This document shows, piece after piece, positions 17,020 to 24,517 of a stretch of 64,000 nt of DNA; position 1 is the stretch's first letter, and each line of letters opens with the position of its first letter. Position numbers and translations under genes: made by a program. The notes under the pieces were generated by a model. That model had not been told where the DNA came from. It saw only the letters and a program-made list of their open reading frames with translations, and ran no database searches. This DNA comes from Cupriavidus cauae (GTDB taxonomy: Bacteria > Pseudomonadota > Gammaproteobacteria > Burkholderiales > Burkholderiaceae): assembly GCF_008632125.1 (NCBI RefSeq), contig NZ_VWRN01000016.1:1-64000 (forward strand), read 5' to 3'.

Positions 17020-17676
17020 TTACTCGATCAGGGACAACACCTCGTCCACCATGATGTCGACTTCCTGCACCGCCTCGCGTGCGCCGGGTACGCCGTGCAC
17101 GGTACAACCGATGGCCTGGCACTCACGGAACGCCGAGCGCGAGCCGATCATCGATTGGAGCAGGGGAAAGTCGCCGTCATCGCCCAGGATTTCGATAGCC
17201 TGGCGCGCGATGGAAACGCGGCGTTGCACCATATTGGCCATCACGCGGACGGTCAATGTTTCGTTCTGGACCTGCGCGTGCTGCGCGAGGGTCTTGGCCG
17301 CCACCGCCGCCCACAGATCCGGGGGCGATGGGACAACCGGGATCACTGCCAGATCGGAGATCAGCAGGGCGCTGGACGGCGCTGCGGAGTGCACTGCGGG
17401 CGGACAGTCGACGACGATATAGTCGTAGTCCTGGACGAACTTGCGCACTTCGCGGTGCATCGCACCGCCGGAGGCCGCCAAACCAATGACGGAAGCGGGG
17501 AACGGGCGCTCGTCCGAGGCTTGCGCCGCCCAACGCGTCGCGGTTCCCTGCTCGTCCATATCGACCAGCATTGCGCGCGCGCCGCGCAAACCCAGCGTTC
17601 CCGCGAGATGCATGCTGACCGTTGTCTTGCCGCAGCCGCCCTTCTGATTGAACACCGTGATGATTTTCGCTGCCAC
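17020..17676 (-). CDS. parA: ParA-family partition ATPase (short, type Ib-like)
   Basis: A 218-residue deviant-Walker ATPase. The P-loop is FNQKGGCGKTTVSMHLAG (residues 9-26), with the signature Lys before GGCGKT; Walker A' is MLVDMDEQGTATRW and Walker B is YDYIVVDCPPA. There is no N-terminal DNA-binding domain, so it belongs to the short ParA group, and autoregulation is more likely to be by ParB binding the palindrome upstream. parB follows after 5 nt. The unit is part of the replication module with repA, which is 700 nt further on and read in the same direction. Confidence 0.94.
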   Translation of the reverse strand: MAAKIITVFNQKGGCGKTTVSMHLAGTLGLRGARAMLVDMDEQGTATRWAAQASDERPFPASVIGLAASGGAMHREVRKFVQDYDYIVVDCPPAVHSAAPSSALLISDLAVIPVVPSPPDLWAAVAAKTLAQHAQVQNETLTVRVMANMVQRRVSIARQAIEILGDDGDFPLLQSMIGSRSAFRECQAIGCTVHGVPGAREAVQEVDIMVDEVLSLIE

Positions 17677-17688
17677 CGGGGCCTCTCT

Positions 17689-17704
17689 CTTTCAGCGCTG
17701 AAAG
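17689..17704. promoter_or_regulatory. Candidate parS/operator palindrome upstream of parA
   Basis: CTTTCAGCGCTGAAAG is a perfect 16-bp palindrome 12 bp upstream of the parA start. Its core recurs inside parB. It could serve both as centromere and as operator for the parAB transcript. Confidence 0.65.
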
Positions 17705-18038
17705 CGCGGTTTGACTGTAGGCGAAACTTTAGTCAATCGCCTTGGTGCTATCAACCGATTTCTTCAATTACACGAATTCGTTACAGCCCGGAAGCCAAAA
17801 AGGCGCACAAGTTTCTTCAAAAGTTGTGCTTGAAAATCGGTCGAGAATCGGCCTACATTAGAGGTTGTGCGTTGTACGCCGCACATGACACGGTTAGACA
17901 AACTGGATATGATGCCCAACACAGTCGCGTCAAGTCGTGTCACCCTCGTCGGCTTCCGTTCGGTATCTGCGAGAAATCAACGTGCTTGAACGGTTGTTTG
18001 CGTCGTGTACAAAGAACTTGCGTCGAAAGGAAACTCAC
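17705..18038. other. Divergent promoter region between parA and cspA
   Basis: This is an AT-richer region of 334 bp. It should hold the parA promoter on the minus strand and the cspA promoter with a long untranslated leader on the plus strand, as usual for cold-shock genes. No iteron copy is present. Confidence 0.45.
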
Positions 18039-18242
18039 ATGGCAACCGGTACGGTTAAGTGGTTCAACGAAACCAAGGGGTTCGGCTTCATTACCCCGGA
18101 CGATGGTGGCGCGGACTTGTTCGCCCATTTCTCGGAAATCCAGGGCACTGGATTCAAGACGCTGAAGGACGGCCAGCGAGTGACCTTCGAAGTCAAGGAA
18201 GGTCCGAAGGGCAAGCAAGCTTCCGGCATCAAACCGGCCTGA
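18039..18242 (+). CDS. cspA: Cold-shock protein (CspA family)
   Basis: A 67-residue single-domain nucleic-acid chaperone. RNP1 is KGFGFITP and RNP2 is LFAHFSEI; the start [16 protein letters not shown] is typical of the family. ATG 18039 follows AAAGGAAACTCAC. The gene is followed by a strong hairpin terminator shared with repA, which converges on it. It is one of two cspA-type genes flanking the replication module. A long 5' leader from the parA side is possible and may be temperature-responsive, but this is inferred from the family. Confidence 0.96.
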   Translation: MATGTVKWFNETKGFGFITPDDGGADLFAHFSEIQGTGFKTLKDGQRVTFEVKEGPKGKQASGIKPA

Positions 18243-18290
18243 TTGCCCGCGTCGCCGCTGGTTCACGGCACTCGTCGGGAGCCAGCAAAA

Positions 18291-18318
18291 AAGCAGGTGT
18301 TCAACACCTGCTTTTTTT
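18291..18318. terminator. Bidirectional rho-independent terminator between cspA and repA
   Basis: A 10-bp stem AAGCAGGTGT/ACACCTGCTT is flanked by an A-run on the left and a T-run on the right, so it can end both the plus-strand cspA transcript and the minus-strand repA transcript. Confidence 0.92.
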
Positions 18319-18380
18319 ATTGCCGCGCCCAATATTGCCGAGGCGAAGGGGCCCCGGCGCGTTCCTGCAAGGACAGTCGC

Positions 18381-19475
18381 TCAGGCCAGCTTGCGCACGC
18401 TGGTACGCGAGGGCTGCAGAATCAGCGCCTTCGACGAGTCGGCGTCGACCTTGGCGTCCGGATACACCACCAGCACGTCCTTCAACGCCTTGCGGAACAA
18501 CGCGCGGAACTTGCGCTCGCTCTCGGTCTCGGTACCGAACTGCATCTGCAGCGCTTCCCATGGGATCTCGGTGCGCCGCTGGATGGTGAAGAAGCGGTAG
18601 GTCAGCCAGGAATAGACGTCCAGCGCGAACGGCGACTGCTTCAGCGCCTTCAGCGCACGCATATCGACCGGCACCGGGCGATTGACCAGCTCGTTGAAGA
18701 ACGGCTCCGACAGCACGACAAAGCTTTCGAACATCGAGCCCTGGCCCGGCTGCATCGGATCCCACCAGGTCGACAGCTGATCTGCCAGCAGGTAGCCGAC
18801 CCGATCGATCGACATCGGCTCGTGGTTGTTGGTCTGGTTCTGCGTCGGCGCCGATTTGTTCTGGACGATCGCAATGGTCGCGGAGAACAGGCGGATCATC
18901 TGCTGGCGCACCAGCGTCATGGTGCCGCGCTTGCCGCCCGTGGCCATCGGGATGCCGAGGTTGTACATGAACTCGGACAGCGAGTTGCCCAGCGAGATGC
19001 GGCGGTCGTCCACGGTGCCGGTAAACTCGCCCCGCTTCTTCTTCGCCATGATCTCCTTGCCGATCCAGGCCAGCATCAGCCGCGGATAGGAGCCATAGGG
19101 ATACCCGAGCGAGACCGTTTCCGACACCAGCTTCTGGCGGCCGTTGCTGGCGCGCTCGGAACGCTGCTGCGTGAAGTAACCGGGCTGGATCATCAGCGAG
19201 ATGTTGCCGCTGGTCCGGGTCCAGACGGGCGGCGCGCCCTTCGGCGCCCGGTAGGGAAGCGTGACCTGCACACTGGCGCGGCTCAGAAAGCCGACCTCGC
19301 CACTTTGCCAGGCGTCTTCGCGCTCCATGGCTTGCGCTTCGTCGAACAGCCGCTGAAATTTTTCGGACGGAACCAACGGCGCATCGTTGCCGGGAACGAT
19401 GATGCGCGAGGGACCGGTTTCCACGTCAGTGACGGTGCGGTCGTCCGGGGTGGCCAGGGAACGTTTGATCGGCAT
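18381..19475 (-). CDS. repA: RepA-family replication initiator
   Basis: A 364-residue initiator of the RepA_C/RPA type (plasmid-encoded RepA), as found on secondary chromosomes and megaplasmids of Burkholderia, Ralstonia and Cupriavidus. Recognisable parts are FQRLFDEAQAMEREDAW, VTLPYRAPKG, GSYPRLMLAWIGKEIMAKK, ISLGNSLSEFMYNLGI, FVVLSEPFFNELVNRPVPVD and FALDVYSWLTYRFFTIQRRTEIPW. It should bind the iterons immediately upstream and open the origin with DnaA. ATG 19475 was chosen because family members begin shortly before the first conserved block; the frame is open further upstream. One inverted iteron lies 54 bp upstream of the start, a likely autoregulatory operator. The gene converges on cspA. 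Confidence 0.92.
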   Translation of the reverse strand: MPIKRSLATPDDRTVTDVETGPSRIIVPGNDAPLVPSEKFQRLFDEAQAMEREDAWQSGEVGFLSRASVQVTLPYRAPKGAPPVWTRTSGNISLMIQPGYFTQQRSERASNGRQKLVSETVSLGYPYGSYPRLMLAWIGKEIMAKKKRGEFTGTVDDRRISLGNSLSEFMYNLGIPMATGGKRGTMTLVRQQMIRLFSATIAIVQNKSAPTQNQTNNHEPMSIDRVGYLLADQLSTWWDPMQPGQGSMFESFVVLSEPFFNELVNRPVPVDMRALKALKQSPFALDVYSWLTYRFFTIQRRTEIPWEALQMQFGTETESERKFRALFRKALKDVLVVYPDAKVDADSSKALILQPSRTSVRKLA

Positions 19476-19528
19476 ATCGGCGTGCTTCGAATTACCCGCC
19501 TTTTTACTTGATGCCGCCACCCTTGTCA

Positions 19529-19544
19529 CGCAGAAACGGGTACG
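19529..19544 (-). repeat. Iteron in inverted orientation just upstream of repA
   Basis: CGCAGAAACGGGTACG, the reverse complement of the iterons in the main cluster, lies 54 bp before the repA start. In iteron plasmids an inverted copy near the initiator promoter usually mediates autorepression; that function is inferred here. Confidence 0.8.
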
Positions 19545-19820
19545 TTCGGAGATTCGGGCGTATACCCCGTCGTGTGGCGAAATCTGGCCGGGTATACCCC
19601 GCGTTCGCAGCGGCTTCGCGCCGGCCTGGTCAGCCCTTGGCTCTGTGCCGATATCTCTCTCTTGCCAGCTCGCATGCCGTGCGGCAGGGGGCAACCCGGC
19701 AGGGTTGTCCACTTCCGCGCGGTCATCCACTACAAGCAATACATACCTTTACGGTTAACTACTCGTAAACCGTATACGGGCGCCTAAGCCGTTGAACCGT
19801 AAACGTAAACCGACCCCCTT
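19545..19820. other. AT-richer part of the replication origin
   Basis: This stretch between repA and the iteron cluster contains two GTATACCCC boxes near 19560 and 19590, DnaA-box-like TTGTCCACT and TCATCCACT sequences near 19705-19730, and an AT-rich run near 19735-19785 with GTAAAC repeats. It is a good candidate for the DNA unwinding element. No gene is seen. Confidence 0.5.
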
Positions 19821-20798
19821 CGTACCCGATTCTGCGCCGCAGCGTACTCGATTCTGCGGAGCGTCGAACCCGAATCTGCGTATACCCGAACCTGTTTCAG
19901 CGAAAGCGGCGAACCGCTTTCTGCGGGGATAACTTCGGCATTGCACAGGCTTATCCACAGCGGCCGCGGGCCCGGTGCGTACCCGTTTCTGCGCCGTATC
20001 GGCGTGCCGGTGGGGATCGAAAAGACTGGAAAGCGCCTCATAAAGCGCATTGGACCCGGTATTGCACGCATCCCGGCGTGGCCGTACCCGTTTCTGCGTG
20101 AAGATGCGTGGGACTAATTGGGGGAAGTGCGTACCCGTTTCTGCGGCGTACCCAGTTCTGCGAGCGACAGGCGGGTGAGCGGCCTCCGCAAAGCGTACCT
20201 ACTTCTGCGTACGCGATGGGGCATCGGTGGAGCGACGAGCGTACCTGTTTCTGCGCAGCTTCCAGGCCGTGAAGCCGCGCCGCTCACGGCAAAGGCCCAC
20301 GTATACGTACATCCTGTTAAAAGCGAGCGCTTCCAAACGTCTGCCGGCCGGAAACGTTGCCAATGCCTGAGGGCGTACCCGTTTCTGCGTCGGAGGTCGG
20401 ATCTCGCAGAAGAAATCGCCGGAGGACTGCCAGACGGCCGTACCCATTTCTGCGCGTCTGGTACGTGTCCGACCGGCGCGATCCGCGTACCTGTTTCTGC
20501 GGGAAACGGTGCCGCATTGATCCCGAGGGGATGCACCCGGGAAAACGTACCCGTTTCTGCGTCGCGACAAAAAAACCGGCAAACCGTACCCGATTCTGCG
20601 GACGCGACCCGTGCGCGGACCGCGGATCGGCCTTCAGTGCCGGCCTATCCGTACCTGTTTCTGCGTGCCGAAATCCTTGTGGGGTGGGCCATGGCGTACC
20701 CGTTTCTGCGGCTGTCGGCAGTCCGAAAAGGGCCAGCGATGCCAATCCGTACCCGATTCTGCGGACGGCAATCCGCGCTGCCCGTACCCGTTTCTGCG
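19821..20798 (+). repeat. Replication-origin iteron cluster (18 copies)
   Basis: Eighteen copies of CGTACCCGTTTCTGCG or close variants lie in the same orientation, starting at 19821, 19843, 19865 (weaker), 19978, 20083, 20130, 20147, 20194, 20240, 20374, 20439, 20486, 20546, 20585, 20650, 20695, 20748 and 20783. The flanks CGTACC and TTCTGCG are nearly constant; variation is at positions 7-9. Spacings are irregular, but 45-47 bp recurs. The cluster lies next to repA and includes a DnaA box, so it is the likely RepA-binding origin. No protein gene is credible in this stretch. Confidence 0.9.
19951..19959 (+). promoter_or_regulatory. DnaA box
   Basis: TTATCCACA is a perfect consensus DnaA-binding site. 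It lies in the gap between the third and fourth iterons of the cluster, as expected for an origin that uses host DnaA together with RepA. Confidence 0.8.
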
Positions 20799-20947
20799 TG
20801 GTGAGGCCCGGCTGATGGCGGTGCGCCAAACTGTTCTGGCGCGCGGGCAACCAAGGGGAGGACCTGAGCAAAGGCGCGGCGGAGGGGGGAGAGCCGAGGG
20901 GAAAGGGTCGAGCGGACGGGGGGCGAGGAGGAGGGGCGGAGGACGGG

Positions 20948-21280
20948 GCGAGTGAAGGGGCGAGTGAAGGGCCAGTGAAGGGCCAGTGAAGGGCCAGTGA
21001 AGGAGCCAGGGAAGGAGCCAGTGAAGGAGCCAGTGAAGGAGCCAGTGAAGGAGCCAGTGAAGGAGCCAGTGAAGGAGCCAGGGAAGGAGCCAGGGAAGGA
21101 GCCAGGGAAGGAGCCAGGGAAGGAGCGAGGGAAGGAGCGAGGGAAGGAGCGAGGGAAGGAGCGAGGGAAGGAGCGAGGGAAGGAGCCAGGGAAGGAGCCA
21201 GGGAAGGAGCCAGGGAAGGAGCCAGGGAAGGAGCCAGGGAAGGAGCCAGGGAAGGAGTCAGGGAAGGAGCGAGGGAAGGG
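20948..21280. repeat. 12-bp tandem array, about 28 units, purine-rich on the plus strand
   Basis: Units of GAAGGAGCCAGG with variants (GAAGGAGCCAGT, GAAGGAGCGAGG) run head to tail for about 330 bp. Variants occur in blocks, which suggests stepwise local duplication. Frames through it give only Lys-Glu-Pro-Gly or Ser-Leu-Ala-Pro repeats with no sensible continuation, so I regard it as non-coding. It sits between the iteron cluster and the second cspA gene. It could be part of the origin region or a slippage product. Confidence 0.85.
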
Positions 21281-21365
21281 CCCGAAGAGAGACGTCGAAC
21301 CCGGACGGCGCCGCCCGGCGGCAAGCGCTTGGCGGACCGACGAAGTTCGCCGCGCCACAAAACAA

Positions 21366-21390
21366 AAAGCCCCGCACGGGGCGGGGCTTT
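21366..21390 (-). terminator. Rho-independent terminator of the second cspA gene
   Basis: The stem AAAGCCCCGC/GCGGGGCTTT with a short loop is followed on the minus strand by a T-rich run, 38 nt after the cspA stop. Confidence 0.85.
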
Positions 21391-21427
21391 CAGTGTCTTC
21401 TCGCCCGAAGGCGAGGAGCGCGAGGCC

Positions 21428-21631
21428 TTACAGCGGGGTGATGTTCGCTGCTTGCAGGCCCTTCGGGCCGTTCTTCACTTCGAACGAAACGCGCTGGTTT
21501 TCTTGCAGCGACTTGAATCCAGAGCCCTGGATTTCCGAGAAGTGGGCGAACAGATCATCACCGCCTTCGTCCGGCTTGATGAAACCGAAACCCTTGGCGT
21601 CGTTGAACCATTTGACGATACCGGTTTTCAT
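21428..21631 (-). CDS. cspA: Cold-shock protein (CspA family), second copy
   Basis: A 67-residue cold-shock domain protein beginning [18 protein letters not shown], with RNP1 KGFGFIKP and RNP2 LFAHFSEI. It differs from the 18039-18242 protein mainly after residue 45 ([18 protein letters not shown]). ATG 21631 follows AGGAAATGCAAGACC, and an A/T-rich leader lies upstream. The two cspA genes lie on either side of repA and the iterons and point toward each other. This copy is more like the constitutive growth-phase csp genes of beta-proteobacteria, but I cannot assign temperature dependence. Confidence 0.96.
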   Translation of the reverse strand: MKTGIVKWFNDAKGFGFIKPDEGGDDLFAHFSEIQGSGFKSLQENQRVSFEVKNGPKGLQAANITPL

Positions 21632-22012
21632 GGTCTTGCATTTCCTAAAAAAAATTAAAAAACGGAGGCGCTCAGGGCGCTTCCGGCAGAGCAACTCAAG
21701 GAAAGGACACCATGGACAACCGAAGTACCATGACGGTGGCTAACGAATGTGCTGTTGCCTCGTCGCTTGAATCTAGCGCGCTTTATACGGGGGATCGGAG
21801 CCCACGTCAAGAGCGGTGTTCCCCTGCTGCAGGCTAGATCACGCGAGTGCCCTCGTGCGATCATCACCCATTTTGCATACAGTCTATTTGTCCGTATCGG
21901 CGCACCTGTATACAAAAGTGTAAGACATTACGTGTGCCTCCCTGGCCAACGCGCCGGAAGGAGGCTCTTGCCTTTTGCGAGAGACGGGACAAAACGATAC
22001 AGGAGACACAGC
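21632..22012. other. Divergent promoter region of cspA and the NCS2 permease
   Basis: A 381-bp spacer with A/T runs next to the cspA start. On the permease side it contains the palindrome TGTATACA at 21907-21914 and an outer inverted pair ATACAG (21878-21883)/CTGTAT (21906-21911). These may be operator sites, for example of a GntR-type repressor; the regulator is unknown. Confidence 0.45.
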
Positions 22013-23377
22013 ATGTCGATGCCCGAACCCCTTTCCGAACCCAACGACACACCCGCCATGACCGCGCCGGCGCGCCGCTCGCCGCTCGAACGCCTGTTCA
22101 AGCTGAGCGAGCACCAGACCGACGTGCGCACCGAGATACTGGCCGGTGTCACGACCTTCCTGACGATGGCGTACATCATCTTCGTCAACCCGACCATCCT
22201 GGGCGATGCGGGCATGCCGAAGGACGCGGTGTTCGTCGCCACCTGCGTGGCCGCGGCGCTCGGTACGCTGATCATGGGCTTCTACGCCAACTATCCGATC
22301 GCGATGGCGCCGGGCATGGGGCTCAATGCCTATTTCGCCTACACCGTCGTCAAGGGCATGGGCCTGCCGTGGGAAGCCGCGCTCGGCGCGGTGTTCATCT
22401 CGGGCTGTCTGTTCCTGCTGGTGACGCTGCTGCGTGTGCGGGAGATGATCGTCAACGGCATCCCGCATTCGATCCGGGTGGCGATCACCGCGGGCATCGG
22501 GCTGTTTCTGGCCATCGTCGCGCTGAAGAACGCCGGCATCGTCACCGCCAGCCCCGCCACGCTTGTCACGCTCGGCGATCTGCATCAGCCCTCGGCGGTG
22601 CTGGCCATCGTCGGCTTCCTGGCGATCGTCGCACTGGACCGCCTCAAGGTGAAGGGCGCGATCCTGATCGGCATCCTGCTGACCACGCTGCTGAGCTTCG
22701 CGTTTGGTGGCAACACCTTCCACGGCATCGTGTCCGCCCCGCCGTCGATCGATCCGACCCTGTTCAAGCTCGACATCACCGCCGCGCTGTCGATCGGCAT
22801 CATCAATGTGGTGCTGGTGTTCTTCCTGGTCGAGCTGTTCGATGCGACCGGCACGCTGATGGGCGTGGCCAACCGCGCGGGGCTGCTCAAGGCGGGCAAG
22901 ATGGATCGGCTGAACAAGGCGCTGATGGCGGACAGCACGGCCATCATGGCCGGCTCCTTCCTCGGTACCTCGTCGACCACGGCGTACATCGAAAGCGCCT
23001 CGGGTGTGCAGGCCGGCGGCCGCACCGGCCTGACCGCGGTGACGGTGGCCGTGCTGTTCCTGGCCTGCCTGTTCATCGCACCGCTGGCCGGCACCGTGCC
23101 GGCTTACGCCACCGCGCCGGCGCTGCTCTATGTCTCCTGCCTGATGCTGCGCGAGCTGGTCGACATCGACTGGAACGACGCCACCGAAGTGGTGCCGGCG
23201 GTGCTCACCGCGCTGGGCATGCCGTTCACCTATTCGGTCGCCAACGGCGTGGCCTTCGGCTTTGTGACCTATGCGGGCCTGAAGCTGCTGACCGGCCGGG
23301 CCAAGGACGTGCCGCTCATGGTGTGGATCATCGCCGCCGTCTTCGTCTTCAAGTTCTACTATCTGCCCGGCCATTGA
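22013..23377 (+). CDS. NCS2 family purine (guanine/hypoxanthine or adenine) permease
   Basis: A 454-residue inner-membrane proton symporter of the AzgA-like branch of NCS2. About 12-14 membrane segments can be drawn. Characteristic stretches are EILAGVTTFLTMAYIIFVNPTIL, PIAMAPGMGLNAYFAYTVV, LVELFDATGTLMGVANRAGLL and GSFLGTSSTTAYIESASGVQAGGRTGLTAV, which place it with GhxP/AdeQ-type transporters for guanine/hypoxanthine or adenine rather than uracil. ATG 22013 follows AGGAGACACAGC. It is a single gene ended by a strong terminator. Which purine it carries cannot be told here. Confidence 0.9.
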   Translation: MSMPEPLSEPNDTPAMTAPARRSPLERLFKLSEHQTDVRTEILAGVTTFLTMAYIIFVNPTILGDAGMPKDAVFVATCVAAALGTLIMGFYANYPIAMAPGMGLNAYFAYTVVKGMGLPWEAALGAVFISGCLFLLVTLLRVREMIVNGIPHSIRVAITAGIGLFLAIVALKNAGIVTASPATLVTLGDLHQPSAVLAIVGFLAIVALDRLKVKGAILIGILLTTLLSFAFGGNTFHGIVSAPPSIDPTLFKLDITAALSIGIINVVLVFFLVELFDATGTLMGVANRAGLLKAGKMDRLNKALMADSTAIMAGSFLGTSSTTAYIESASGVQAGGRTGLTAVTVAVLFLACLFIAPLAGTVPAYATAPALLYVSCLMLRELVDIDWNDATEVVPAVLTALGMPFTYSVANGVAFGFVTYAGLKLLTGRAKDVPLMVWIIAAVFVFKFYYLPGH

Positions 23378-23400
23378 CCTGGCGGCATCGCTTGCAGCAA

Positions 23401-23423
23401 GGGCGGCCACGGCCGCCCTTTTT
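23401..23423 (+). terminator. Rho-independent terminator of the NCS2 permease gene
   Basis: The stem GGGCGGCC/GGCCGCCC with an AC loop is followed by TTTTT, 24 nt after the stop codon. Confidence 0.92.
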
Positions 23424-23484
23424 CATGGCCATCGTCCGGGACGTGCCCCCGAACGTTCGAAATTTCGCTGCAAAGTCACCGGAC

Positions 23485-23545
23485 CGTACCCGTTTCTGCG
23501 TGCGCTGCAGCAGCGCGGAACGCGGGCACCGTACCCGTTTCTGCG
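23485..23545 (+). repeat. Two dispersed iteron copies
   Basis: Exact CGTACCCGTTTCTGCG at 23485-23500 and 23530-23545, 45 bp apart start to start, the same spacing that recurs in the origin cluster. They lie 2.7 kb from the cluster in the spacer after the permease gene. Confidence 0.9.
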
Positions 23546-23689
23546 TTCAAGGTAAGTACTTATTTACCTCCCGCACCATGATGGGCCACCGTTGTTACGG
23601 TCATACCGAAGGATGATTTTGGGCGCATGCCCCGCGTGGGGGCTAGACAAACGAAGCCAAATGCACTGAACTAGAGGCGTGCTATTCCG

Positions 23690-23839
23690 GGGGCGCTTCG
23701 AAGCGCCCCTTGTTGACTCCGGGCAACGGAGTGCGCCCATGGCGCGACGCAGACCCATTCGATCCGCGTGAAGCGGACGTACAGACAGACCGCCTTCAGG
23801 CGGCTTCGCCTCCACGACGAGAGCATGCGCAAAGCGTGC
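23690..23839 (+). ncRNA. Candidate structured RNA/leader: six consecutive hairpins
   Basis: Six perfect or near-perfect hairpins follow each other in 150 nt: GGGGCGCTTC/GAAGCGCCCC (23690-23709), ACTCC/GGAGT (23716-23732), GCGCC/GGCGC (23733-23745), TCCGC/GCGGA (23763-23777), CCGCC/GGCGG (23790-23803) and GCATGC/GCGTGC (23823-23839). They end 73 nt before the start of the next plus-strand gene, so they may form its 5' leader or a separate small RNA. I do not recognise an RNA family. Both strands could form the structures. Confidence 0.4.
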
Positions 23840-23912
23840 CGAAACAATAAGCGGAACAAGTGGTAATCGCGAACGTGTAGTGCCGGGGGATGTTGTTCAA
23901 CGGGGAAGAATC

Positions 23913-24392
23913 ATGACCGCAGGAGAAGTCCATCGGCCCGTTCTCGAGCCGACTCGATCCGCCACGCCTTCGATTACCCGCGCCTGGAGCCATCTGGCCA
24001 ATGTCGCCGGCGCCAAACCCGAACACGCTCCCAGCCAGTCCCATCGCGAGCATCGCGACGAATCCATCGCCGATGCCGTGGCCGCCGTGCTCGCGGCCGA
24101 CGACAGCGTGCCACCGAACGTCCGGCAGGCCATCGAAGGCCTGTTGCAACGCCACCGCCAGCTCGAAGCCGACATCGCCCGCCTGCGCGCCCAGCGCGAG
24201 GAATGGATCGTCAACGTGCTGACCTATCAGGCCCTCTATCACCGCTATTCCGGCCAGACCCTGCATGCCCCGAGCGATCGCCTGATGCGCGAGCGGGACA
24301 GCATGCGCCGCACCATTCGTGAACAGCTGCGCAGCGGCACGACGCCGACCGCGATGTTCGATCTCCCTCCCCACAGCGTTTCGAGCGTGTAA
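23913..24392 (+). CDS. Hypothetical coiled-coil protein upstream of a VpsR-like activator
   Basis: A 159-residue protein without a recognised family. Residues 45-75 contain a helix (DESIADAVAAVLAADD), and 80-100 (QAIEGLLQRHRQLEADIARLRAQREE) form a clear coiled coil. The C-terminus ends DRLMRERDSMRRTIREQLRSG followed by a short tail. No signal peptide or membrane segment is seen. ATG 23913 follows GGGGAAGAATC. Its stop TAA shares an A with an in-frame ATG of the following regulator frame (TAATG at 24390-24394), so the two genes are co-transcribed. A protein-protein interaction role with the activator is plausible but inferred. Confidence 0.6.
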   Translation: MTAGEVHRPVLEPTRSATPSITRAWSHLANVAGAKPEHAPSQSHREHRDESIADAVAAVLAADDSVPPNVRQAIEGLLQRHRQLEADIARLRAQREEWIVNVLTYQALYHRYSGQTLHAPSDRLMRERDSMRRTIREQLRSGTTPTAMFDLPPHSVSSV

Positions 24393-24517
24393 TGGCGGCC
24401 GCCCACCTGGGTGCCCAGCCGCACCGCATACAACTGGACCGCAGCCCGATCCCGTCCGCCAGCCGGCGCAGCGAGACCGTGCGGCATGCGGCCACGCCAA
24501 ACGCGCGGGAGAACGGG

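Noticed and set aside
19821..20798. Repeats with spacers resembling a CRISPR array
   Set aside because: The 16-bp units are too short, spacers vary from 1 to over 100 bp, the motif recurs elsewhere singly, and no cas genes are present. Position next to repA fits iterons.
20997..21743. Open frame coding Lys-Glu-Pro-Gly repeats
   Set aside because: It exists only because of the 12-bp array and then runs antisense through the second cspA gene; no start signal or family supports it.
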